Source of the DNA: Tiliqua scincoides
Taxonomy: Eukaryota > Chordata > Lepidosauria > Squamata > Scincidae
NCBI RefSeq assembly: GCF_035046505.1
Contig: NC_089825.1
Span: 4,289,063 to 4,353,062 of the forward strand
Direction: 5' to 3'
DNA length: 64,000 bases
Every line of letters begins with the position of its first letter. Positions within the stretch are counted from its first letter, which is position 1. Below, in pieces: positions 40,879 to 50,400 of the stretch. The notes beneath the pieces were generated by a model. The model searched no databases, was not told where the DNA came from, and saw nothing but the letters and a program-made list of their open reading frames with translations. A program made the translations under genes and the position numbers.

Positions 40879-41189
40879 GTGGGCTCACCAGAGGTGGGTA
40901 TTTGCTTGAGAGTTGTGCGCCCGTGTCCGCTCCTGTGCCCGAGCCAAATACCCAGGCAAGGGGTGGGTGCGGTGGTGCCGGATGGAAGGCCGATCCTGCT
41001 GCAGCAGAGGGGCTCATGGCCGGGGTTGATGGCCAAGGTGCTGCTGCTGGCCTGCACTTTGGGCAGCGGGAGCGCCTGCCGGCCCCTTCTCTGATGGCAG
41101 GGGGGTCCTGGAAGGGGGCTTGTTCCCTGCACTGGGCAGAGCAGCAGCCCTGGGCACCTTTGTGGCCTGGGGAACTGGCAGAGGTGGGA

Positions 41190-42625
41190 AGACCTCTCAT
41201 CAAAGATAAAATCTCAAAACACGTAGACGAAAAGGCCTTGCTGAGGGAGAATCAGCCTGGCTTCTGTAAGGGTAAGTCTTACCTCACGAAAATTTTAGAA
41301 TTCTTTGAAAAGGTCAACTGGCATGTGGATGCGGGAGAACCCGTGGACATTATATATCTGGACTTTCAGAAGGCATTCGACATGGCCCCTCACCAAAGGC
41401 TACTGGAAAAACTCCACAGTCAGATAATTAGAGGACAGGCCCTCTCATGGATTGAGAACTGGTTGAAGACCAGGAAACAGAGAGTGGGTGTCAATGGGCA
41501 ATTTTCACAATGGAGAGAGGTGAAAAGCGGTGTGCCCCAAGGATCTGTCCTGGGACCGGTGCTCTTCAACCTCTTCATAAGTGACCTGGAGACAGGGTTG
41601 AGCAGTGAGATGGCAAAGTTTGCAGACACACCAAACTTTTCTGAGTGGTGAAGACCAGAAGTGATTGTGAGGAGCTTCAAAAGGATCTCTCCAGACTGGC
41701 AGAATGGGCAGTAAAATGGCAGATGTGTTTCAATGTGAGTAAGTGTAAAGTAATGCACATTGGGGCAAAGAATCAAAACTTCACATATCGCCTAATGGGT
41801 TCTAGGCTGTCTGTGAAAGAATAGATCTTGGGGTACAGGTGGACAACTCGATGAAAGTGCCAACCCAATGTGCTGCGGCAGTGAAGAAAGCTCAATCTAT
41901 GCTTTGGATAATTAGGATATTGAGAATAAGATGGCCAATATTATAATGCTGTTGTACAAATAGATGGTAAGGTCACACCTGGAGTATTGTGCCCAATTCT
42001 GGTCACCACATCTCAAAAAGGACACAGTGGAAATGGAAAAGGTGCAAAAGAGAGCGACTAAGATTATTACTGGGCTGGGGCACTTCCCGATTACTGGGGC
42101 TACGGCTTTGAGGAAAGGCTACAGCATTTGGGCCTCTTAAGCCTAGAAAAGAGGCGCCTGAGGGGGGTCATGATTGAGACATACAAAATTATGCAGGGGA
42201 TGGATAGAGGGATGTTCTTTTCCCACTCACATAACACCAGAACCAGGGGACATCCACTAAAGTTGAGTGTTGAGAGAGTTAGGACAGAAAAGTTATTTAC
42301 CCAGCATGTAATTAGTCTGTGGAACTCCTTACCACAGGAAGTAGTGATGGCATCTTGCCTGGATGCCTTTAAGAGGGGATTGGACAAGTTTCTGGAGGAG
42401 AAGTTAATTACTGGTTACAAGTCATAGTAGGAATATGCAAGCTCTTGGTTTTAGAGGCAGGCTGCCTCTGATTGCCAGATACAAGGGAGGGCACCAGGAT
42501 GCAGGTTGTGTCTGTTGTCTTGTGTGTTCCCTGAAGCATTTGGTGGGCCACTGTATGATATAGGAAGCTGGACTAGATGGGTCCGTGGCCCAATCCATTG
42601 GGGCACTTCTTACGTTCTTATGACA
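41190..42625 (+). mobile_element. CR1-superclade LINE, RT to 3' end
   Basis: The frame from about 41190 reads [41 protein letters not shown] (near 41340), [37 protein letters not shown] and KFADTPNF, where the usual FADDT is altered. It ends in a stop at 41651. The remainder continues in broken frames to LSLEKRRLRGVMIETYKIM (42130) and LWNSLPQEVV. It ends with the typical tail up to gttcttatga. This is the longest RT-bearing copy of the window's commonest LINE family. Confidence 0.88.
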
Positions 42626-42940
42626 TGTTAAGACATTTCACTGGGAGGTTGGGGGATTCAGGGGCCATCGCAGGACTCCCAAGTGGTGTGAAGGGTGGGC
42701 CCGGTGCACACAGTGTGTTGCTGCTGCAGGTGTTGAATCTGACCAGGGAACTCCCGGATCACCTCTGTGCCTGCTCTGTGTTGGATGAGGAAGGTCTGGA
42801 GGAGCTGCACAGGCTTTGCCTAGGTTTCTCCAGCTGCCTCCTGGGGTGTACGTGGGGAGAGCCTGGGCATGAGGGTGCATGGCCTGCCCAGGCCTCTGCT
42901 CATGTTGGAGAAACCTGGGTTACCTATATCTGGTAACTGT

Positions 42941-43360
42941 TGTTGGAGGAAATTAAAAATAGTTTCCTCTTTGGGGGAGGAACAACATGGCTTGAGCAGC
43001 AGATCCCCCCCCCCTCACTTTGGGTATCACTCAAGGGAACCTCCCTCACCTGGCTGACATATTTACAGCATCCTATTAGGATCAGAGGTTCAGCTAACAC
43101 TTAGAGATAGCAAGGCCCTGGAGCTGCCTTGCCCTGCATGCCTTGTGCTCAGGATGGCCTGGGCATCAGAGCCCTGGTGTGCGCATCTTAACAGGCTCAT
43201 GATCAGAGGACAAGAGGAAGTGCTCAGAGGAGAAGGGAAGGATAAAGGGTTAGGGCCACACCCCACAAGGATCACAGAGAGAACCGGTAGAAAGGTCTGA
43301 GTCACTGGGCCATAGCTTGACCCCTTCTGGACAGCAGGTGCAGTTGCACCAACTCCAACA
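42941..43360. mobile_element. Solo LTR (fossil), copy 2, 420 bp
   Basis: Same termini as the copy at 40356-40878 (TGTTGGAGGAA ... ACTCCAACA). An exact 5-bp duplication ACTGT flanks it (42936-42940 and 43361-43365). Because its duplication differs from that of copy 1, the two are separate insertions and not the two LTRs of one element. Confidence 0.88.
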
Positions 43361-43558
43361 ACTGTGACTTGTTATCACTATTTGACTCTTAAGATGAGGC
43401 CCTGAATAGTTAATTCTCTTGTCTCTAATTTGAGAAAAATAAGCTGAGAAATCAGGGCCGTGAAATCATCTCGGAGAGTTGTTTTGCAGATGGAATATCA
43501 ATTCCAGGGTCAGGATGACCCAGTGAAATGTGGTTTGCAATGAGTCACATCTATGTGA

Positions 43559-43665
43559 CATCTATTTCACTCCTGAATTGGCCTTTTCAGCCACACTAGA
43601 TGCTGTTCCAGAACCACTATTCAGAGCGCGATACCAGAGTCTTTTGAGACTGAAGGTTGCCAACA
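43559..43665 (+). mobile_element. Very short 3' end of the LINE family of 48-1594
   Basis: About 100 bp match the 3' end of the LINE at 48-1594 (cctgaattggccttttcagc ... gagactgaaggttgccaa). A 12-bp direct repeat acatctatgtga flanks it (43547-43558 and 43666-43677). It is severely 5'-truncated and has no poly-A tail. Confidence 0.85.
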
Positions 43666-43919
43666 ACATCTATGTGAAGGGTTTGTAACAGTTCAAAGGA
43701 ACTGTTATGAGGAAACAGGTCCTCTTGGAGACACAGGGAGCCCAGTGTAGTGGCCACAAAGCCATACTAGGCCGTGGAAGGAGGGGAGATGACTTGTGTT
43801 TCCCCCTGATTGAAGTGTGATTTCTGGAGTGGTCCTTGGTGGCCGGCGGAGGGCAGGCCTGAGATGGGCTCTTCACCTGAATGGCGAGTGCCAAGGAGAA
43901 GCTTCCAGCCCTTTCCCAA

Positions 43920-44720
43920 GAGCTCGGACTGTCTGAGCGCAGAAAAGGATCCCCAGATCTTCCCATCGCTCGGCCCCGGCAAGGCCTCAGCTCGCCCGGG
44001 ACTGTCCTGGAAGCCTCCGGCTTCTTCCTCCCTGCCTGGACCCGGTCCGCGCCTGCAGCTACCCCGAGCCGCCCGGAATGCGCAGGACGCTTCTCGACAC
44101 GCCTCCGGCCTGGGAGGAAGGCGGCCTGCCGCAGTCGCTCCTGGCCGGCGGATCTGCTGGCCGTGAAGGAGCTCAGGGATCCCGCGCTCCTGGTGCCCCC
44201 GGCCGGGCGCTCGCTGCCTGCCTTTCCGGGGCCTGCGTGCGCTGCTCCCGCGGCCAGGCCAGGCCTGGCCCGGCTCCGGAGGCTTTGCTGCCCGCCCTGC
44301 GCCCTCCCACTTCGGGAAGCGGCCCCAAAACGCCCTCGGGGAGCCGGCAGGAGGCGGCGCCTTCCCGGATAAAGCCTCAGCTCCTGGCCGGGCTCCAGCT
44401 GCTCCTGGACCCGCATTCCGTCGAGGGCTCCTGCAGCGCCAGGAGGTGAGTGCCGGCAGAGGAGCCCGGAGGCGGCGGGGCGCGAACCGGGGAACGCGCC
44501 GAGGAGAGCTGTGCGCGCCGTCCGTGGTTTGCGTGGGGTGCGTGGAAACACCGGGGGGCGTAGCTGGGGGGCCAGCAGCGCGCCCGCCGGCCCGCCCCTC
44601 TCCGAACGGGACTCTCTTTGTTCGCTCGGCTTCAGTCCCTTCGGCAACGCGGGAGGGCGCGGCGCGGAGGCGAGCGAGCAGAGCAAAGCAGGGGCCTGGC
44701 CTGGGGCTCCCTGGGTGTTC
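43920..44720. promoter_or_regulatory. CpG island, possible 5' exon of the + strand TMEM176-like gene
   Basis: A CG-dense block about 3 kb upstream of the first coding exon at 47431. A strong donor, AGGAG|GTGAGT, occurs at 44445/44446 on the + strand, so a non-coding first exon ending there would fit. A minus-strand donor-like CATTCAG|GTGAAG near 43880 leaves open a divergent transcript. Long frames on both strands are not claimed as genes. Confidence 0.45.
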
Positions 44721-44889
44721 TGGGCTCTGGAGCTCGTGGAGAGCGGGCTGGTCCAGAACAGCTGCCAGGAAGGCGGGCCGGGCGAGGCTGCTGTTCTTCT
44801 GCTGTGGAACACGCCAATTATGACAAAGGTGTCGCTGCTGGGAGAAATCCGGGAGACTGGCTGGAACGGGAGCCCCTGCGCAGGAAATA

Positions 44890-45365
44890 GCCAGAGGCCT
44901 GAGGGGGGGCATGACTGAGACATACAAAATTATGCAGGGGCTGGATAAAGAGACACTCTTTTCCCTCTCACACAACACCAGAACCAGGGACATCCACTGA
45001 AGCTGGCTGTTGGGAGAGTTCGGACAGACAAAAGAAAATCGTTATTTACCCAGCGTGTGGTTGGGCTGTGGAACTCTTTGCCACAGAAGTGTTGATGGCA
45101 TCTGGCCTAGTTGCCTTTTAGAGGGGATTGGACAAATTTCTGAAGGAAACATCCATCATAGGTTACAAGTCTTGATAGGTATGTGCAAGCTCCTGATTTT
45201 AGAAGTAGACTACCTCGGAATGCCAGATGAAAAGGAGGGCAGCAGGACACAGGTTGTCTCTTGCTGCCTTGTGTGCTCCCTGGGGCATTTGGTGGGCCAC
45301 TGTGAGATTCAGGAAGCTGGACTAGATGGGCTTTCAGCCTGATCCAGCAGGGCTCTTCTAATGTA
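44890..45365 (+). mobile_element. CR1-superclade LINE tail
   Basis: It starts at the LRGGMTETYKIMQG-like region and runs through the CWALPQ-like segment to the common end (gatccagcagggctcttcta). It lies directly downstream of the CpG island. Confidence 0.85.
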
Positions 45366-45599
45366 CACTATAAGCTCAATCAGGAGCCCAGTTCCACTCA
45401 GCAGGTAGAACTTGGCTCCAAGTCCATGTGGGAGCCCAGGTCTATCCACCTGGTTGACCTGTGCTCTGAAGGTAGTGCTCATGTCCACCCCCCCCCCCCC
45501 CAAATACAGACACTGGATCCACTCCTGGTTCTAAGGAGATTCAACTCTCAGAAAGCTGGGAGAATTCAGCTCAACCAGGTAGATTCAATAATTCAAATC

Positions 45600-46165
45600 T
45601 TCTGTACTTTGCTTTTTAAAAATAATGAATATTGTAAAAAACAAATCCAATGGCATGACTGTTTCCTCTTGCTTTTCCTCTTTCCTCTTGCTTTTATGTA
45701 AAGTAAATGAATCTTATTTATCAGCAATGTATCATTGGAAAATGAAAGGCTTTCAATACAAGTAAATACTACCTGCATCACAGTGATATGTGTTACTTTT
45801 GTAGAGATGCAAGCCTGTGTATTGCACTGGTGTGTAAAATGAAAGGATATGTTGCATGTTATTTCTATACAGTCAAATACATTTTACATGGCATACAGAG
45901 ATGCATTTATTCTATGCAAATTATTGTTACATTACTTTACAGATAATGAATGTGAATTTCAAATCCCCCCCCCCCAAATATTTTCTTTTCATGAAATTTG
46001 AGACAGTTATGGGTCTTAGATGTTTCTCCATACTTTTCATTTCATTTTGCACACCAGTATAGATACCTGACATTAGCCCACCCTGAAAAATTAGTCACTT
46101 CCCCCTCTAGAATCCTGGCTTACAGGTCTGGTCAACATCCAATGACTTAGGATTGCATCCAAGTC
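45600..46165 (+). repeat. Interspersed repeat, copy without the LINE insertion
   Basis: The right half (about 45910-46125) matches 20-47 plus 1595-1800. It shows the site uninterrupted: ttgttacattactttacaga continues directly into taatgaatg. The left part (45600-45910) probably belongs to the same AT-rich element. The family is unknown to me. Confidence 0.65.
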
Positions 46166-46167
46166 CC

Positions 46168-46892
46168 TTTTCTGGGGTCTCCAAGCTTTTCGGTTCGAGG
46201 CCACATCAGAGCCACAGCGTGTATTTGCACATTTCTGCTGGCTGAAAATTTTTTTTATAAATTAATGAGTGAAATTTAAATGAATGAATAAATTTTACTT
46301 GGATCTTTTTTGTAATCACCATGAAATCATTCAAAACAAAAAGAGAAATGTGGCAACTGCGAAGAACTAATGCCCTGCTTAAACTGGGAAATGAAATATC
46401 AAGAGTAAAAACGTCAAACATTAGGAATGCTCTGACAAGAAAGACAAGTTACTAAGAGCCAGACCACAGCTTCCTTCCTTCAGAGAGCCAGACCACAGCT
46501 GCGATACAAGAACATCTGCAAGAGGGATCTGAAGGCCTTAGGAGTGGACCTCAACAGGTGGGAAACCCTGGCCTCTGAGCGGCCCGCTTGGAGGCAGGCT
46601 GTGCAGCATGGCCTTTCCCAGTTTGAAGAGACACTTGGCCAACAGTCTGAGGCTAAGAGGCAAAGAAGGAAGGCCCATGCCAGGGAGACAGACCAGGGAC
46701 AGACAGCACTTGCTCCCGGTGTGGAAGGGATTGTCACTCCCAAATGGGCCTTTTCAGCCACACTAGACGCTGTTCTAGAACCACCATTTGGAGCGCGATA
46801 CCAGAGTCTTCCAAGTCTGAAGGTTGCCAACTACTAAGAGCCAGATGAAATCTGTGGCAGGCAGATATGGCTCCCGGGCTACAATTTGGGGG
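46168..46892. mobile_element. hAT (Charlie-like) remnant interrupted by a LINE
   Basis: The left end ggggtctccaagcttttcgg and ttcgaggccacatcagagcc, and the right end (reverse complement caggggcccccaaattgtag), form the typical Charlie-like ends with subterminal GGCCACAT-type sequence. The body is split by the LINE insertion 46464-46832. Confidence 0.65.
46464..46832 (+). mobile_element. 5'-truncated LINE insertion, same family as 48-1594
   Basis: From about 46490 it matches 1243-1585 of the first LINE (gaccacagctgcgatacaag ... gaaggttgccaa). The 13-bp repeat actaagagccaga (46451-46463 and 46833-46845) flanks the insertion. About 26 nt of extra sequence, partly repeating agagccagaccacagct, sits at the 5' junction. 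Its frame is close to intact over about 300 bp. Confidence 0.88.
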
Positions 46893-47169
46893 CCCCTGCT
46901 CTGTTCCATAGAATTGATGGATGGCAAGCAGTACCTGGAAGTTCTTTGTCAACAAACACAGCTGAGAAAGAGAACATGTCCTGGCAAAAGAGGACATTGG
47001 CTGGTCACCCAGCCTGGAATGCAGTGGGCGGCCCTGAGCAGGAACCAGGCTGGAGCTTCCCCAGCCCCGTCACAAGAGGGGATGGCAAGGCTGGGAGCTG
47101 GACTGGTCCCTGGCCAGTGCCAATAGAGGATGTTGTTTCTTGCACCCCAGGAGCCCCCTCAGCCACTCC

Positions 47170-47275
47170 GGGAAGAAGGGGTAGTGTGCTCCCTGAAGCA
47201 CCTGGTGAGCCACTGTGAGATCCAGGAAGCTGGACTAGATGGGTCTTTGGCCTGATCCAGCAGGGCTCTTCACTC
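47170..47275 (+). mobile_element. CR1-superclade LINE tail
   Basis: It reads gtgtgctccctgaagcacct, gtgagatccaggaagctgga and ctagatgggtctttgg, then cctgatccagcagggctctt. It lies just 5' of the first coding exon of the + strand TMEM176-like gene. Confidence 0.8.
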
Positions 47276-47465
47276 TGGGGAGGCCCTGCTGCTCCAGCCT
47301 GCCCAGGCTGGGCCCCCACCTGCAGTCTGAACTGAGTTGCACACACAGGGGGGCCAGGGAGGGGTCAGTTCCAGGAGGAGCTCTGGAGCCCACCCTGCCC
47401 CCAGTGACACCCTCTGTGCCTTCCTCACAGGTGTGTTGCTGCCTCTGCCGCCGTGAGAGGACAGG

Positions 47466-50400
47466 ATGTCAGCCAGCACGGGAGAGGCATCGTCGGGCGA
47501 GCGCGTCATCAACATCTCCATCCTCCAGGAATCCTCGCTCTCCTCCCTCTGCAAGGCTCTGGCACAGTACCGGGCAGGGGGGAAGACAGCTGCTCCCAAG
47601 GCAGCCCCTCATCCACCAGCCTCTGTCCCCAAGAACCGTTGCCATGGGGGGCAGAAAATACTAGGGGTAAGGTGGGGCGGGGCACCCAGGCCACACACTG
47701 AGCCTAGGCAGCACTCTGTGCACGCAAGCAAAACTTTGCTGCAGCTTCAGGACCTGCCACTGGGCATAAACGTACATAGATTGGTCTGCAGGCCTGTAAC
47801 GAGTGAAGGACATGGGAGTGTCCTGCTGAATAAAGAAGGAAACCCCTGGATGAAGGGAGGGGGGAATGTGGGGTCAGGGCTTCTGAGCCATCTTCAAGGG
47901 CAGCCCCAAGTAGTGTGCATTACAGTAGTCTAAACACAATGTAACTAAGGACACAATCCTAACCCACTTTCCAGCACCAACATAAGGGCAACTCAGCTCC
48001 TAGGTAAAGAAACAAACATTCCCCTACTTTGAGGAGGCCTCTGTGAGCACCCCCCCCCCCAACTGCAGGATGCAGCACATGTCCCATTGGCACAGCTATG
48101 CCAGTGCTGGAAAGTGGGTTAGGATTTGGGCCTAAGCAGGGACCAAGGTCGCCAGACCCGCCTTCTTCAGAAGTGGCCTCCGCTAGCACACCCAGACAGA
48201 GGTGTGCTGGAATAACTGCTGAGGAGAGCAAGGAACTGGTGCTCCCTTCAAGCAAGGGGCAGCAACACCATAGTCTTAGAAACAGAGTCTTCTGCTAGGC
48301 AGTTCCTGGGGTAGAAAGGCTCTTCTGAAAGCCCTTTCCCAGCTGGGAGGCTGCAGGTTCACCCAGGCCACAAAGCATGCTACACCCACCATGCTACAAA
48401 GAGTGTTTCTGGGTAGACAGACTCACAGACTGGAAGGTGTCTTTGATGGAAAGTGTTTAAAAACCATATTTCAGAGATGACGTTGACTCTTCTTGCTTTG
48501 AAAATTAAAGTTGGGTGGATTTGCCTTGCAGGGGGCCCAGATCCTGCTGGGAATTGTGTGCATCAGCCTTGGGTTGGTGGTTGCATATCAAGAATTCTCC
48601 CCAGCCCGCATCTACTCAGGAGCTGCTTTCTGGATGGGAGGTCTGGTAAGTGTTGTGAAGCATTGGGGGGGGGGGCATCAACCTGGTCAGGGTCCTCACT
48701 CATCAGAAGGTGCACCTGGTCATGTTAATCCCTGAACTCCAGGACTGGTGGAAAAGTGGCACCCAAATGTGTCACCATGGGGAGCCCAGGCCCCTGGCAA
48801 TTGGCTGTGGGTCAGGGCTATTTGGAGACTTCTTTCCTGCATGTCCCAAGTGTTTCCCCCACATAGTCGTCCCTGTGATGTCCCTGTGGGGTCAGTCGGC
48901 ATTGGCCCAGTCCTGCACAGCAGGCATTCAGATTGAAGATGGAATCCACGCCTCCTTCTAGAGTTGCACCAGCAGAAATGGAGACGTCCCTGCCCAAAAA
49001 GAGTCTGGAGTCTGAAACAGACAGTGGGGAAAAGAATGGCAGGAGGAAAGGCAGACAAGGGGACAGCCTGGGCTTCGGAGCAGAACCACATAGCCTGCAG
49101 ACTGCAGAGATCGCTCCAGAAAGGCTCTTCCAGTCACAAGGCTGGTTCCGAAGTCTGAGACCTGCTGCCAGTCTGGGCAGAGGCTTGGGCGAGGCTGGGC
49201 TGTCAATCCCATGTGGCCCTTTTTTCCTGTCCCAAGCACCTCTGAGGGCTAGAGCTGGAGACTCTTCTCTGGAGGCAGCAGCAACCTGCTGAGTGCTTCT
49301 GAGCAGCGCTGGAGGCAAAGCTGCTCCCCCCCCCCCCCCGCTGACTTGACTTGACTTGACTTTTTCCTTTGCAGTTTATCTTGTCTGGCATTTCTTCTAT
49401 ACTGAGTGGGACACTTGGCAGCTACTGGGTAAGTGAAGAGGCTTTCTGAGACATGTGATGTTCCATGTTTTTATTTGAAAGCTTTCTAGGACTTGGGCTG
49501 GACCCTGAAGAGGGGAGTGTTGATTGGCACCAGCTGGTAGGCCAAGGGGCAATTCTTCAGTCATGCTGTTGTTGCACTGAACAAGGTTGGCAGTGACGGC
49601 ACTTTCTTCTCTGGAGGCGCATGCACAAAGTCACAGCAAATGCCAGAAGCCCCTCTGGGTGCAAGAGGCCTGCCTGTGGTCACAGTCGTGTGGTTAGTGC
49701 TTCCGTATGTCCTTCAGGTGGTTAGGGGGATGGCACCATCCTAACCTTAGGAACCAGGACCCGTCACTGGCACTGCTGCCATAGACAAAGTGAGTGACGG
49801 GTGATTCAAGTATGGGAGAAGTGTTGGAACACAAGAAGTGCTGGAGGTGGGGTGGGAGGGGCTGAGGAAGTAGTAGCAGCCCTTAAGTGGCCTTGGGCCT
49901 TGAGTGGAGGCAGAAGGTGATCAGACTGGAGGAAATAGGCAGAGGAGGGAGATGGCGGAGAAAGGGAGAAGCTGGCCAACTCCCAGCCTCTGGATCAAGG
50001 CATGGGGGGAAGGGCTGGGCCCTGTCCTTTGAGAGACTTAAGGGGCAGCAGCAGGACAGAAGGCCAGGAGGAAGTGGGAGGGAGGCGTCCTAGGCAGGAG
50101 GAGGGTGGCCCTGGGGGCGGGTAGGTGGGGAGTGGGAGGCGGGGCTGGGACCTGGCTGTTATGCTAGATCCCAACTCTTGCTCCCGGGGAGCTTGGAGCA
50201 GCTTCAAGCCGCTCCGCTCTCCTTGGATTTGTGCCACCTCAGGAGGTGGTGCAAGTCCAAGGAGACTAATAGGGGCCAGGGTGCCTTAGCTGGAGGTAAG
50301 GGGAAAAGTTTCCCCCTACCTCTGGCTAAGCCACTTTGGGCACCTATCCTGCTCTGAATACAGCGCAAGTCTCTTGGCTTGCCTGTTCCAGCACAGGATA

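Noticed and set aside
40356-43360. A single LTR element made of the two LTR copies with the LINE as interior
   Set aside because: The copies have different 5-bp duplications, and the DNA between them is an ordinary CR1-type LINE.
43670-44993. Minus-strand frames of 408 and 417 codons
   Set aside because: They run through a CpG island, a LINE tail and flanking unique DNA in two different frames, with no domain.
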